The position numbers and the translations under genes are program-made. 64,000 nt of DNA from Rhipicephalus microplus (lineage: Eukaryota; Arthropoda; Arachnida; Ixodida; Ixodidae): the NCBI RefSeq assembly GCF_043290135.1, contig NC_134707.1:68563906-68627905 (forward strand), given 5' to 3'. The notes beneath the pieces were generated by a model. That model was given only the letters and a program-made list of their open reading frames with translations, did no database searches and was not told the DNA's origin. Every line of letters begins with the position of its first letter. Within the stretch, counting starts at the first letter, position 1. Below, piece by piece: positions 11,912 through 24,480 of the stretch.

Positions 11912-13140
11912 TTTTTCGCCCCACTCTCCATCATTCACTCCGTGAATATGCTGCCATTTTTTTTCAAAGGGCCGCATGTTCTTTATTACGTCCGGTTCTA
12001 CAGTCTTGACTTTCGATGCAGACCGTACTGGAAATCGGTGCAATATTGCAAGACCTGCGGCAACAACCGACACAGTCCAGATGTCTGCCCCCGACCACTT
12101 CAAGATTTCTGCTCTAAATGTGGCAAGGCCAACCAACCATCAGATCATGCCTGCAAACACGTCTGTAAGTTATGCGGAGAGGGGCGTGAAACTGCAAGCA
12201 AGGATTGCAAGAAAAGACTTAAACCCAATCCGCCACCATTACACATCCAACCGCAACGAATGGACTAGCTAAAAGCACGACACTGCCGGAATAGTCTTGG
12301 GATTGAAGATTTCTGGACCTAGGAAGGCAAACGACCAATTTGAGCAGCAGCGCTAGCATCACTTCTGCACGAGGTTGATCACGGCCCATACTTCGACGAA
12401 GCCGATGATCCCCATCCCAATCCTTCCCAAGCTCACACTCGCCCAAACGAGTGAGCTATGCTAGCGCAGCAAGTGGTTCAAGTAGCTCCAGAGCACCAAG
12501 CAAGTGCGTGTCTTCGTCACTCGACAACGAAGCCTTTCGATCACTCCAAGTTATGGTGCATGATCAAGAAAGTATATTACAGCATCAAGCCAGTCAACTC
12601 CAAAGTCAACAATTCATTATCACAAGCTCATACATAGCCACCAGAAACAGCAAGGCAGTATGAACAAGCTTCTTAAAAAATGTGAGGAGCAAAAGGGCCT
12701 GACAGACAAGCTTCACCAGAAATGCACTATCATCCTAAAGCTTGATGAACAACCGGGTGCCCTCCTTCTCTCAAGAAATGTGGAGTCTAGTGTCGATGCC
12801 CAATTCGTGACCTTACAAGAAACTTTAATGAGAGGCATCCACGCTACTGCAGAGAATATTGTACAGACAGCAATAGCAAATTTCGCCGTAAGCGTAAACA
12901 ACAAGATTACTACGTTTGACGACAAAGTGGACGGACTTGCAGTGTGGCTGAACAACTTCATAGCATACGTGAAGAAGACCTCGCCACCAAAGAGCACCTC
13001 GATACTTTTATAAGTGACGTTCATCCTGGCAGAAAGCGGGCACGAGCAAAAGGCCGAAGTGCTTATTGTTCAGTTTCACCTGCCCGCGAGCGCCAGCGGG
13101 GACGTGAACCAATTGAAGATGGCGGTTCTTAACAAGAAGG

Positions 13141-16100
13141 CAACAAACACACTTTCAACTCTCCACATCTGGCAGTGGAACTGTCGTTTCTACCGTCCAC
13201 GTGTTGCTACTTTGCAAGAATTTGTCAAGAAAGACCCACCCAACCTCATAGCACTGCAAAAAACAAATACACGTAATGTGCGGCTACAAGGGTACAACGC
13301 CCACGTCCAAAGAAAACTTACAGCAATCCTTACAGGAAAGGCTCTCACGGTACAGGAATTAGAACCAGTAAACACACATCTCGAACACACCATGATAGAA
13401 GAAATACCGGAAAGGAAATCGCAAAACAGACTCATTGTTGCGAGCGTGTACAGCCCCCGAAATACCGACTCCCAGAATTTTACCTTCTAATTAGAGAACT
13501 GAAGAAACGCGCTGATGGCCATGAAGTTGTTATAATGGGAGACTTTACACGGCTTACACGGCTTGGGGCTACTATATCACATCAAAGGAAGATGCCCGAG
13601 TACGCGACACGGCTCAGCAGCCCATACTGTCTTTGTGTAACGATCAAATCCAGACAACAAGAGTAGGAAATAGTGTCACTAGAGACACAAACCCCGATCT
13701 CACGACCTAATTCTGCGTTAAATTTGCGTTCAGCGGAGTGGAGCTGTCTCCCAGAAACCTTGGGAAGCGACCACCATATCATCCAATTAACTGTAGCTCA
13801 CACTCGCAAGCCCATGAGGATTGGCACGGCACAAATACCAGAGTGGGGTTCATTCAGAGGTGCTCTAAATGTTTACACCACCATCGATGATGTAGACGAT
13901 TGGGCGAGGAAGGTCCTCGGCATTGCGGACCAACACACCAAAAAATACAGCTGAATGAGGACTCACCAGCCGTTGACACGCACCTTCTTCATCTCTGGAA
14001 AGCAAGAAGATCTCTTCTCAAGAGATTGAAGAGGCAAAATCTAAATAAGAAACTCAAGAAGAGAATGGCCCTGCTCCCTGAACAAGCGCAGGAATATGCA
14101 GAGCGGTTAGGAAGACAGAACTGGCCTGCATTTTGCGACGCACTACAGGTAACTTGCAGCACAAAGAAAACGCGGCACATTCTGCACGCTCTTCTCGACA
14201 ACAGCCCTACAAAAATGGAGCCGCGACAAAATATTTGCAGGTTGATACACAACTATGCCGGATCAGAGAAGGACCTCCTTTGAGAGCTCCAGAAGACGCT
14301 GTCTCGAGAGGCACCCATAACCACGACGGCACACGACAAAGCCTACAACAGAACACCAAACCTCGAACTTCACGAACCTTTTACGATCGCAGAACTAGGT
14401 GCAGCACTAGCAGCTACACTCGCTAAAAACACCAGTCCAGAGATGGATCGCATTATGAGCAAGCATCTGCGCAACCTTCCGCAGCAGGCCACCGATGCCC
14501 TACTCCAGTATCTTAGTGCTGTGCTTGCTGCGAGAGTGGTGAGATACCGACTACCTGGAAACAATCAGAGATTACTATAATGGCAAAACCTAACAGGCCC
14601 CTGAGCATTGAGACCCTGCACCCAATTTTCCTTACCTCGTGTGTAGGGAAACTATTTTAGCATATGGTACACAACAGGCTGAACCCGTACCTCGAACACA
14701 AGGGATATTTTCCGAACACAAAGTTCGTATTCAGGCAACACCTATCAACGCAAGACATCTTCTTTTTTGCTCAAGGATCTCATCGATCACCTCAGCGCCA
14801 GAAGCACATCTTCAATCATAGCAATTGATATAAAGGGAGCTTTCAACCACTTCAGTCATGACGCAATCCTCTGGAATCTTGAACATCTGGACTGCGGGCC
14901 TTGGTTATACAACTACGCGAGAAATTTTCTCAAGCATTGCACGGCCACAGTGGGAATTCACAACCTTCGCAGCGACGCTTTCCGACTACAGAACAGAGGT
15001 ACTCGATGGGCTTCTGTCATTTCGCCGTTTCTTTTCAACGTTGCATTGATCAAGTTCCCCAGTCTCCTCGATGCTATACAAGACCTGCGACATGCCTTTT
15101 ATGCGGACGACATTACGTTATGGACAACGGCGTCAAATACCGGAAAGCAAGAAATGCGCTTACAAGAAGCAGTAGATATCATTGAGAGGTACTTGAAAAA
15201 ATCTGGCCTCGAAAGTGCTCCCAAAAAGTCGGAACACCTCTTCTTGAAGAGTAGAACGAAAGGGCGGCTTGCCGCCTACATTGAGCTTGATCCCAGCGTC
15301 AACGTCAACGGAAAGCCCATCAAGAAAGTGAAATTATTACGAGTACTGAAGCTCCCCATCCACAAAGATGTGTCAGCTGCGGCCACATTTCCTTGACTAC
15401 AGCGTACATTATCTGAACTCACGCATCTCGTCAGGCGATTCAAGAACCATAGAAGCGGTCTTAAACAGCAAGACACACTGCTCGTTGTGCAGGCTCTCCT
15501 CTGTAGTCGAATAACCTATGGCTCTCCCTACCTCGCCCTGAAGAACGCACAGGTAGAGAAGATGAACATCATGAATTGTAAGGCCACCCAAATCACTTTA
15601 GCGCTTCCAGACACGGCTTCCACTGTAAAACTGCTGAAAATAGGCGTCAACAACACCTGGAAGGAACTAGCCGAAGGTCACAGGGCTAGCCAGCTAAAAC
15701 GACTAAAGCTCTCGCCCACTGGAAGATAAGTGCTACAACGGCTGAACTGTAGCGAAACCTTTATAGGCGACACAGGCGCAAACCGGAAAGAACGGATTCC
15801 GCCAAACATCCGCGAATCCTTCTGTATTGCACGAATTCCCCGCAATATGCATCCCACACATAACAAAGAAAACAGGCAGGCACGAGTGAATGCTCCTCGA
15901 CGAAAGCACAGCCAAGATCCAGACGCCAGATATACACACGCAGCCAAGTATCCTGGTAAAGACGCCAGTGCTTTAAGCGTCGATCATACTCGGGTTGTTG
16001 AGCTCGCATCTGCTAAAGTGCGCACCCGAAGCCCAGAAACTGCAAAGGAGGCGGAAATTGCCCTAGCTACCACAACGTGCTTGGATGCAGTTGTGGTTAT

Positions 16101-16560
16101 CACAGACTCTAAGCAGCCATGCGAAACTACAGCAAAGGTCATGTGTCTACCCAAGTAATTCCGATATTGAAGTGCCGAAGCACTCTGATGCCGTTCACCT
16201 GTGTGACACGGATTCACCTGTGTGACAGTGAAATGAGGCGGCTCATGCCGTTGCCCGCTATCACATCTACCGGGCTACCCCATCCCGCTTTTTAGACCCC
16301 AGGACAGCGTCCGCGGAGGCTGAATCTGTACCTATGACTTACTCTGCAATACTGCAACACCACAAAATGGCACGCAGAGAATATCCACCACCACACTCGA
16401 AGCTCAAGAAAGAGGACAGCACCATACTGAGAAAACTGAAGAGCAACACATACACACACGGCATACTAATGCACCGATTGTACCCAACAATACATGAATA
16501 TGTTCGCCCTATTGGCGCCATACCTGACACGTAGGCCCACCTGATTCTCGAGTGTCCATG
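13141..16560 (+). pseudogene. LINE-B ORF2: endonuclease, reverse transcriptase, RNase H, broken
   Basis: The endonuclease spans 13160-13790, with IWQWNCR, NLIALQKT (normally LQET), VVIMGDF and LGSDHHIIQL. The reverse transcriptase spans about 14590-15380, with IETLHPIFLTSCVGKL, SIIAIDIKGAFNH and the catalytic AFYADDITLWT. A thumb region follows to 15730 (SRITYGSPYLAL). RNase H lies at about 15890-16160 (DARYTHAAKYPG, VELASAKV, VVITDSK). A C-terminal finger (AHLILECPC) is at 16535-16565. The YADD box is intact, but stops and frameshifts between domains abolish the ORF. Confidence 0.8.
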
Positions 16561-16830
16561 CAATACAAATACAGATCTATCGCCTCCGCTGAACTCCTGC
16601 AATACTGGTAAAGAAAACGGACACCTTCTCGAAACGTGGGAGGCCAAGCTCGCCTTGGAGGACCTGGACCAATAACGACGTCTTGTCGCCAGGGCCAAGG
16701 AGGCAGCGAAGGCCAGAGGGTTTCTGGAATGAGGAGACCTCCCGCCTAAGGTGAAAGTGGAGCACAGGCCACTACACCGTTTCGAAAATAAATGTCCATT
16801 CTTCTTACTCCTCTTCCAAAGACATTGTTG

Positions 16831-19800
16831 AGTGCTCACTATTAAAGGTAAACTGATCAGCTTTTGCTTATTGACCGTATACATTGCTAGCTGTATCAGA
16901 CTAAGCTACCGCTATAGTTACCACCTGCATTGCCTCTTGCTGCCTCTGTCCTCACTGCAGGGCCAGTGTAATTTTGCTGTTAAATGGACGTTTTCTCAAG
17001 TATACCTGCTTACGTTTGGGCGCTCTTGTACCTGCTTTGATATTGGTGCTTGTCCCACAATGGCTTTGTGTAACGTCAACGTCTGAGTGTTGGGGGCTTC
17101 AGCCGTTCATTTTTAGAGCTGTAGTATGTAGACCAGAGAGTCAAGAGATTGTTTTCGCAAGACATTAGTAGCGTAGCCAGGTCGTAACGCACAAAACTCG
17201 TAATCCCCCCCGCCCACTGTATACCCAAATGTTCTTAGGCAGGGCATACTACATTTACATGCCCGGCCTCCAATTCAGATGAGCACCTTCCCTCATGTGA
17301 GAGGAAATCATAATTGTTGTAGGTTCATGTTAGCGTAGTCATTAATATTCTGCATCAAGGAATCTGTATGCGCTGTGCAGCCTTGGCAAGCCGTTAAAGC
17401 CACATTTGGACATCAGAATCGAAAAAAATTCATTATCTAATAACCTCAGTAATGCCATTTGAAATTCGCCACATTCACATAGTCAGGCTGATACCCAAGG
17501 CTCATACCTACTTGATTGTTCTTAAAGAGACTTGACTGATACCAAATGAAACAATATTTGTTGCTTGTCCTGTAATATATTTTTTACGTGTATGACATAT
17601 ATTTGGTTATGAACATACAACAAAGCCTCAAATGATCCTAAAATACAGAAGGCAAGTGAACTCGTGTAAGTGCAGACTTTTTGTACATGTTACGTATATG
17701 AAATTATCGCTTTTTAGGGGCAAAGTTCACATGTGTGTGCCAGAAAATAGTGCTGAATCGCGAGTAACTATGTGCACAGGCTGAAAATCTGTTTTAACAT
17801 GAGCAAGCGATACGTTATGCTCGTCACGCACACGATCTCGCTTAGAATAGCCATTGGGGAATATGCTCTTGCAAATGTCGCTCAGCTGTGTGTACGAGAC
17901 AAGAGAACTTAACCTAAGAAAAGCTTGCACTGCTACCAATATAATGTCTTTTTGAGGTGACGTGCACTTTCTGCCAAATACTTGCTATATTGGCAGGAGA
18001 CATCATGACAAGAGCGTCTATCATAGCAGCATTGATGTGGCTTGCCAATTATTATTTTACTGAACCCACCAATTCGTTTGATATTTCATTTTGCAATAGA
18101 GTTTCTATATAGTGAACGCTGCTGCGGTGTGTGTGATTCTCTGTTATGCAGTGATTCTAGTATACATGTAAAACCTCACACTTCCATTTCATTTTACAGC
18201 AATGAGGTATTCACATATATTTGCGGTGACATACCACTTGATGAAACAGCTTGATGAAAACAGCAGTCCTGCGCAAATCGAGCCCTTAAGATATAGAGAA
18301 GTTGACTTTTTTTCTCCCGTGATGACGTAGACTGCCCTTTGCTGGGAATACGACAATTATTTTCCACGGAAGGCACACAAAACGTTTGATCTAATATGCC
18401 TTTCGGTGGTTTTGGCAGTGGTGTGGTGAAGCCTGCGTCTAAGTGTGCTCACTCGTTGCCTCACTAGAAAAATAATCAAGTATTTCTTCTTCTTTCAGTG
18501 TTGGCATTTTTTGTGTAACGAGCACTCATGCAGTGATCATCCAAGTATCTCTGGCCATGTGTTCAGCGCCTGCAAGCATACTTGAGATAAATATTCGTTC
18601 CGACAATGAGCAACTGGAAGCGTGTGCTGTTGGTCCTCAGAGAGTAACTGCGAACACGTGAGAGTAATGGTCAATACTGAGCGTTCGTCTTCAGGGAGCA
18701 ATATGTGGAAGTAACGGTTGCTTCTCGGTGAGCGATGGGAGGGAGTGAGTGCTCAACCCCGAAGGAGTAACTGAAAGGGGAGTAACGGTTCATTCTGATG
18801 CAGCTCCTTCTTTTTGGGAAGTACTTGGAGTTGCAATGCAGTCACTCACTAAAACAAATACTACTATACCCCCGTCACTGTCCTTTTGCTTAAAATATAG
18901 GACCAAAATGGTTCCTAACGCACATAGTGTTCCTCGCGTTGATATGCAAAGCATCAGCAAGTTTTCTTGTCGTCCGATCATGGTGTTTAAACAAGATATC
19001 TGTAACGGAGAATAGCGCTTCACACCGACACTCAGCGCAGTGCATGACAAAGTGCGTTAGCGGTTTGCCGCGCCAAGAAGACTGATGCTCTCTAAGACAT
19101 CAGTTTAAACATCAGCCTGTCTAACATAGGTAGACACGTCTTCGTCTTTTTGCGCTACTTTTACGCCATTTCGAATAATTATCCACTCGTGGACCTGTAC
19201 GTTTTATTCATGATGCTTGAACTAAGAGTGGGCAAGGTGAACAGGGACAAATACAGGGCACCTGCTTTTGTCCTCGTCAGGCTTCGCCCTTATTCACGTT
19301 GTATTTTGCTATTGCAACTATTTATTACAAGGCCCAGTGCTATCGCACCCGAGGGTTCCTCCTGTCGCTTGTAATCACAGTATAAAGACCACTGCTTCTG
19401 TGATGCGGTTATAAACCCCTAGCAAGCGGTAACGTTTGTATATTGATAAGAAACCAGAATAGCGTTTTCAAGTTTCATAAAAACACACTCGAGATAACAT
19501 CAACAGCAACCACCAGATGACAAGTATTTACGAATAACGACTTTTTGCAAGTCCTGCTCTCTGAACTGTTGACAGCTCATATCAGCGTTTATGCATGTAA
19601 GAACAGCGCAACATAATTTTGAAAAAAAAATGGTTGAAGAGAGTGCCAAGTTGGAACAAGATTTTTATTAAGAAAGCTTCTCTTTCATACAATATAAGCA
19701 GAAGGCGCAATGATATTTGCCCAGAATAATTGAGTGTAACCATAGGAATATTCAATCATGCTCTGAAAAATTCCAATTACGCTCTAAACAAAGCACTCTC

Positions 19801-20506
19801 ATCTAACTGCAAACGAAAAAAAAAACATGTAATGAAATACGGCTGCAAAAACTATCGTTTCACATTCTTGCTTTACCCAAATTTGCGGACAACAGTGCTA
19901 TTCTGAGGACGTATGCAAAATTCAAAAGAAAGAAATATTCAGTAATAAATTTTTACTTCTCCGGTAAGCTAGTACACCATTGTGGTCGACGCAGAATCGA
20001 AAAAGTGTTACGCATGTGTATTACATCAGGTTATTTGTGCACGTAATGAAAAGAACGAAAGCGCTGGTGCGATGGTGCGCAAATTTTGTCTTCGCTGAGT
20101 AACATGTGCTGATGACCGAGAAAGAGCAGATGTTACTAAGATTTCAGTTCATACGCATGAAATGTACCATGTTCATTAAGAAAAGCACTCCCCGCATTTC
20201 ACTACATGCACCCTCAGCCACCTATTGTAGACCTGATGATAAAAAAACAACAAAAAAACGGACAGACACACACAGACAAAAAGTTTGCACAGTCATCTTT
20301 CGTGTTTTGTGCAGCTAAGTTATGGTTACTATGAGCAAACTTGCTTGATTCAAGACTAGTGCCATTTCACTGTACACTTGAAAACATAAGTTATGAAAAA
20401 TTTGCAAAAGTAACTTTTCTCTAGCTGTAATGTTCAGATTCAAGCTACTGATGCCGGCTGGGTAATGGCACAATGCACTTGATACGTGAAAGGTCTTTCA
20501 ATTTGC
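16831..20506. other. No gene recognised; intronic sequence
   Basis: A strong acceptor at about 16963 is followed by 41 open codons (GQCNFAVKWTFSQVYLL...), but in a phase incompatible with the neighbouring candidate exons. Otherwise AT-rich sequence with no motif I can support. Confidence 0.35.
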
Positions 20507-20519
20507 GACTCCGTTTGGT

Positions 20520-20761
20520 TCTTTTGATTGATATGTAAGGTTTAATGTTCCAAAATCACCATGTAATTATGAGAGATGCCGTAGTGGAGGGCTCCGGAAA
20601 TTTCGACCAACTGGGGTTCTTTAACGTCCACCGAAATTTGAGCACATGGGCCTACAACAATTCCGCCTCCATCAGAAATTCAGCCGCCGCCGCCGGGATT
20701 CGATCACGTGACCTGCGGGTCAGCAGCCGAGTATCTTAGCCACTAGACCACCGCGGCGGGT
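20520..20761 (-). repeat. tRNA-derived SINE (SINE-1) with target-site duplication
   Basis: On the - strand it shows a tRNA-like head (gcggtggtctagtggctaag, B box ggtcacgtgatcgaatcc region), a body containing ctcccgg-type and 'gttaaagaacccc' landmarks shared with the copy at 57132, and an AT-rich end. A 13-bp direct repeat gactccgtttggt flanks it (20507-20519 and 20762-20774), marking insertion by a LINE-type machinery. It may correspond to the Ruka family described from Rhipicephalus; I cannot verify that. Confidence 0.8.
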
Positions 20762-21183
20762 GACTCCGTTTGGTATTCACCTGGTTAGAGATATATGCGG
20801 ACAATTTTACTAGAGACATTGCAATGTACGCTTTTTTCCCCTTTAGTTTTTGGTAAGCGCGCACTTTTTATGTAAGAACAAATCCGATGCCTTGTTTCAT
20901 CAGTTTATCGCGTGCACTGAAACACCTCAGTTTTCTATTCTGACTATTTCTTAATTTACTTCCACTGACCAGTTTGAATTAGTCGAGAAGACAGCCCACA
21001 TAAATACATTCAATACATTCGCAATGTACAATACTGAATTGCGCATACGCTCAAACAGCCACACTGAGGTTTAGAAGATTATAAACTAGATAAATACTTC
21101 ACATAAGAGCTAGATGAAGTTTAAACATGTGCTTGACTTTTTTTTTGCATTTGAATAGTCCCCCTTGTCTTCATTTCTTTCAG

Positions 21184-21258
21184 GATCGATGTCGCTGTTC
21201 GCTAACAAAGCACTTCCTTCTACGCCACCACGATCCAAATCAACAAGTAGCGGGCGAC
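21184..21258 (+). CDS. Candidate exon of the short-exon gene (75 nt, class 1-1)
   Basis: Flanked by cttcatttctttcag and GCGAC/gtacgt, both strong signals. Length is 75 nt. The class 1-1 frame encodes SMSLFANKALPSTPPRSKST and then SSGR, Ser/Pro/Arg-rich like the earlier exons. One of the other two frames contains a stop. Joined directly to the 8185 exon or through the weak 10387 exon, the frame stays open. Confidence 0.5.
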
Positions 21259-21707
21259 GTACGTATTGATCTTGCAAACAATCTTTCCCAACGGCAGCAC
21301 CATAACCTTGTTTTCACAGTGACTACTTAAATTGGATGGTTATGTAATATAACAAAAGGCGTGCGCACGAAGCATGGAAGAGTGACGGTGAAAGCGGGAA
21401 AAGTGCCACGTTAGAATCAAACAACAACTGTCTCGGGGATATTGATACAAATACAATTGGAAGGTACGCGCTGCTTCAATAGTTTATTCGGTACCTGATG
21501 ACCATGACTTATGGCTGTGCTCTTTGCAATAGGTGGGAATAATTGCCCTACGCACTCGTACAACTCAAAATGTGTGACACCTAATTACGAAATTCGCATT
21601 CTGTCATGCTTGATTGTTTTTTTTCCTCTGATGCCCCCACATAATGTTTATGGTAATGCAATTTTCTTGCTCCACAAAGCTCACATAGTTTGTTTGTTTT
21701 TTCGCAG

Positions 21708-21735
21708 GAGTTTCGAGCCCTGACATAGCTCAGAG
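21708..21735 (+). CDS. Candidate 28-nt exon of the short-exon gene (class 1-2)
   Basis: A strong acceptor (gtttgttttttcgcag) and donor AGAG/gtaaat define 28 nt. Only the frame expected from the preceding exon is open (VSSPDIAQ); the other two have stops. It changes phase from 1 to 2, which requires a compensating downstream exon such as the one at 22028. Confidence 0.4.
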
Positions 21736-22027
21736 GTAAATTATTAAGCTGACACACAGCAGACGCAGGTTAGAAGATGCACCGAACAGTAAATTAAATT
21801 TAAAGTTTATTTGGGGTAACGTTTCAGGAAAGACGCACGTTTTTTTAACAGGTGACAATGGATAATACGCTTTTAAAATTGATGTAACGTTCGTGTATGT
21901 ATGATGTAGAGTATAAGATATTCCGTAGACATTTGTGCATACTTTCCCAGTAAACAATTGCTACCGCACCATCCTGTGTGGTTGTTTGCACAACTTACGT
22001 GGTGTGGTTTATTCATTATTACACCAG

Positions 22028-22037
22028 CACGCTTCAG
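22028..22037 (+). CDS. Possible 10-nt microexon of the short-exon gene
   Basis: Ten bases (cacgcttcag) between attcattattacaccag and gtaaaa. Its length exactly restores the frame needed for the terminal exon at 24895, giving ...IAQ-S-TLQ-VCAG.... A match this short can arise by chance. Confidence 0.25.
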
Positions 22038-23016
22038 GTAAAATAGATCGTCGTATGTAAAAAACCTACACGTAATTTATCGACAACGTTAGCATATAGA
22101 CATACTAAAAATAGTGTTGTCCTGAAGCATACATTCACACCGAGGCGTACACCAACCTAAAATTTAGGTTGCATTTGTCTGTACAAATTCATTGCATTTA
22201 GAGTTTGTTATCGGCATGATTACAGTCACGTTTGGCATAGTTCGATGTGTGCACACACATAGTAGTGCCGAAACCAGGCATAATAATTTTTAATGGATGT
22301 CCAATTGATGGAATACGCATTCCAGAAAATTTTATAGCTGATTATATATTAATGGGCACTTTAGGTTGTATATTCTAGCTTTGGGTGATGAGTGTTGTGT
22401 AAATGAAGGACAATAAACTTCCTCAGATAGAAGAATGGTTCAAAGATGCAGCGGACTAGAGAATATAAAAAAATAATGTCACAGCTGTGCCGCAAAGGCG
22501 GAGCAATGAACGCGATAGGATCAAACTGAAAAATCACGCGCACATATAAAAGCAGGCTGATACGTGCCCGCATTTCTCACGCACATATAACGCACAACAC
22601 GTACTCAAATGTACAATTGAACGCGAATAAGTGTCTCAGTTGTTACTTCGCTGTGTCTGGAAAGCGTGCTCTTTTCGCAAACGCAGATCGTGCAACAATT
22701 GCAATGACGTTTGTGCGCCCGCTAACTACAACAGAGCCGTTCCGTTGAAAACCAAAGGCTAGCCATGACGTGCGATCCTCCCCACTGCAAGATAAAGGCG
22801 TCTGATCCAGCGCCCATCCCCTCCTCTACGCAGAGTGAAGTACGCGTGGTATATGAGAGCACGCGCCACCGCGTTCTGACGTGTGACGACGCGCTTAGTG
22901 CGCCATCTTGCTGATATTGCTTAAAACACGATAGTCCCCCCTTCCCGAAAAACCTGGCACCAGCAGTAAGTGGTAGCTAAAAATACCTTGCTGTTTGAAC
23001 GTTGAGAAACGTGCTG
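22038..23016. other. No gene; GC-rich patch at 22640-22930
   Basis: The patch contains many CpG and ends with gcgccatcttgctgatattg. I see no coding signal or splice pair in it. Confidence 0.3.
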
Positions 23017-23082
23017 CACTTTAGCTCAGTGGTAAAGCTTCACACTCACGTCTCAATGGTCCAAAGTTCAACTCGACACGCT
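23017..23082 (+). repeat. tRNA-like sequence, probably a SINE head
   Basis: It has an A-box-like ttagctcagtggtaaagc (23020-23037) and a B-box-like agttcaactc (23065-23074), followed by T-rich sequence. The anticodon arm does not fold convincingly, so a functional tRNA gene is unlikely. Confidence 0.4.
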
Positions 23083-23384
23083 GAAGTCTGTTCCTGATTT
23101 TTGTCTCTCTTGTTTTTTCGTATATTTACATACGTGTACTTATCATACGGTGAGTGACGGGGACGCTGACGCTGGCGGCAAAAATTTAAATATATGTTCC
23201 ACCCACAAGGCTGCATCGCGGTATTTTTTCAAGTTTTCACCGTGTTGCTTGTTCACCCTGTGCAAACGACAGAACGCAATAAAGCATTGACAAGCATTCC
23301 GAGCTGCTCCCGCTTCGGTGCACTTCGAAAGCCGCACAATCACAAAATATGTATCGCATCGAATGACAACAGGCGAAGATGATG

Positions 23385-23625
23385 CTACACTACTAAATAT
23401 GCATGGTTTAATGTCCAAAAAGAACCACATGTATATGAGACACGCACGAGTGAAAGACTCCGCAAATTTCAACCACCTGGGTTTCTTAACAAGCACCTAA
23501 ATCTGAGCACATGGGCCTACAGCTTTGTTGCCTCCGTCGCGAAGGCTGCCGTCGCAGCTGGGATTCGATCCCACGACCCTCGCGTAAGCAGCCGAGTGCC
23601 TTAGTCACTAGACCACCGCGGCAAC
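23385..23625 (-). repeat. tRNA-derived SINE (SINE-1 family), second copy
   Basis: It matches the 20520 copy in the same order on the - strand (gccgcggtggtctagtgac..., tgggatcgaatcc B box, gagcacatgggcct body on +). Candidate target duplication cgaagatgatg (23374-23384) and cgaggatgatg (23626-23636), with one mismatch. Confidence 0.75.
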
Positions 23626-24059
23626 CGAGGATGATGTCACGAACGTGTGGATAAGAGCCCCATGTTTCATTGGTTTGTTCTAATGCTGTCATAGCAAAAG
23701 GTGGTTCCTGTTGAACGCGCATAGCTCATTGGTCATTGATACACTCTACTTTTGTTCTCAGCTTGTTGGTGGCAATAGCTATGCCTACTTTCAAAAGAGG
23801 ACATAGAGCTGAGGCGTGCATGAACAGTTTGGCCTAAAACAGCGTCACTGTTTCCTTCTGCGCAAGATGCCTATACAAAGCAGAGTAATGAATACAGCAT
23901 CGTAGAGAATGCACAACAGTTATCGCATCTTTGGCGTTCAATTCAGGTTTCCCCTGCGGCGCAAATGAAGATAATCGCTCTGATATTTCCGAATATGAGA
24001 CATTGTTTTTCAATTTAAATAAAAAAGACTGATTGATTCTTGTTTTCCACCGCTGATGC

Positions 24060-24480
24060 CCTCTTAGTAGTATGCTACCATGTAGCCTTCAGACGAATGA
24101 CAGGCCACTTCGCCTACCACTTCCAATAAGCAATGACTCCCAAATTTCCCAAAGCACCACAATTCCCAGATTTCCCACTATTTCTTCAACCTGTCCTCCT
24201 ATATCAGTGACTCACTTCATGCCCCTTCGGTCTCACTTTGTCCCACTTCATTTCTATTACACCCACAAATAGACAATAGGCCCTCGCTTGCTCCCGCCGC
24301 TACCTAAACTTGACTCATCCACTTTATGCCACTTCATTTAAAATTCATCCCACTTCATTTCACCTACCATCACCAATCCCCAATAAGCAAGCTCCCGCCA
24401 CTCCTATTGCTTCAAGCGTCCACTTCATCCCACTTCATTGAAGCCCACTGCAGAACAAGCCTGAGAGCTTCCCGGTTTCC
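24060..24480. repeat. Degenerate pyrimidine-rich repeat (CCCACTTCATT motif)
   Basis: cccacttcattt and close variants recur at least four times, mixed with caataagcaa motifs in CT/CA-rich sequence. It looks like decayed tandem DNA. No coding content. Confidence 0.5.

Larger units (their letters stand above)
10952..11957. mobile_element. Non-autonomous repeat inserted in LINE-B ORF1
   Basis: About 1 kb without LINE homology sits between the ORF1 codons ...AVII and FKGPHV. It opens with aggggcgaagctccttatag, a sequence I associate with tick repeats, and near its right end has ttcgcccc, the reverse complement of its opening ggggcgaa. It holds a 48-bp inverted repeat, a 239-bp tandem duplication and a GGACG-type minisatellite. 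No coding capacity beyond minisatellite translation. A run of T at both junctions obscures any target duplication. Confidence 0.6.
10607..13012 (+). pseudogene. LINE-B ORF1, interrupted by an insertion
   Basis: The N-terminal part (10607-10951) reads KKLEGITSIHFGGTFFTISG and, after an in-frame stop, LLPGTTETKLKVRIRAP and HASMLG, ending at AVII. It resumes at about 11958 with FKGPHVLYYV and three zinc knuckles: CKTCGNNRHSPDVC, CSKCGKANQPSDHAC and CKLCGEGRETASKDC. A Ser-rich, Gln-rich and helical C-terminal part continues through several frames to 13012. The same order is visible in LINE-C ORF1, which supports the joining of the two halves. Confidence 0.7.
10600..16830 (+). mobile_element. LINE-B, degenerate I-group non-LTR retrotransposon
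   Basis: It carries ORF1 (split by an insertion at 10952-11957), then endonuclease, reverse transcriptase, RNase H and a terminal finger, ending with AATAAA at 16787-16792. It belongs to the same family as LINE-C by shared ORF1 and reverse transcriptase wording (for example FNVALIK in both). It appears 5'-truncated near 10600 and lies within a putative intron of the short-exon gene in the same orientation. Stops and frameshifts are frequent, so it is inactive. Confidence 0.8.

Noticed and set aside
11566..12136. Long open frames on both strands over the minisatellite (Arg/Asp/Gly-rich and Ser/Val/His-rich)
   Set aside because: They result from a 12-nt repeat unit that is free of stops in several frames; no independent coding signal.
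16963..17086. Open frame GQCNFAVKWTFS... after a strong acceptor
   Set aside because: In class 1 phase there is an immediate stop; no donor at a fitting distance, and no known family.
20845..20858. 6-nt microexon TTTTTG with strong acceptor (cccctttag) and donor (gtaagc)
   Set aside because: Phase would fit, but six bases carry no information and overlapping weak splice sites occur by chance in T-rich DNA.
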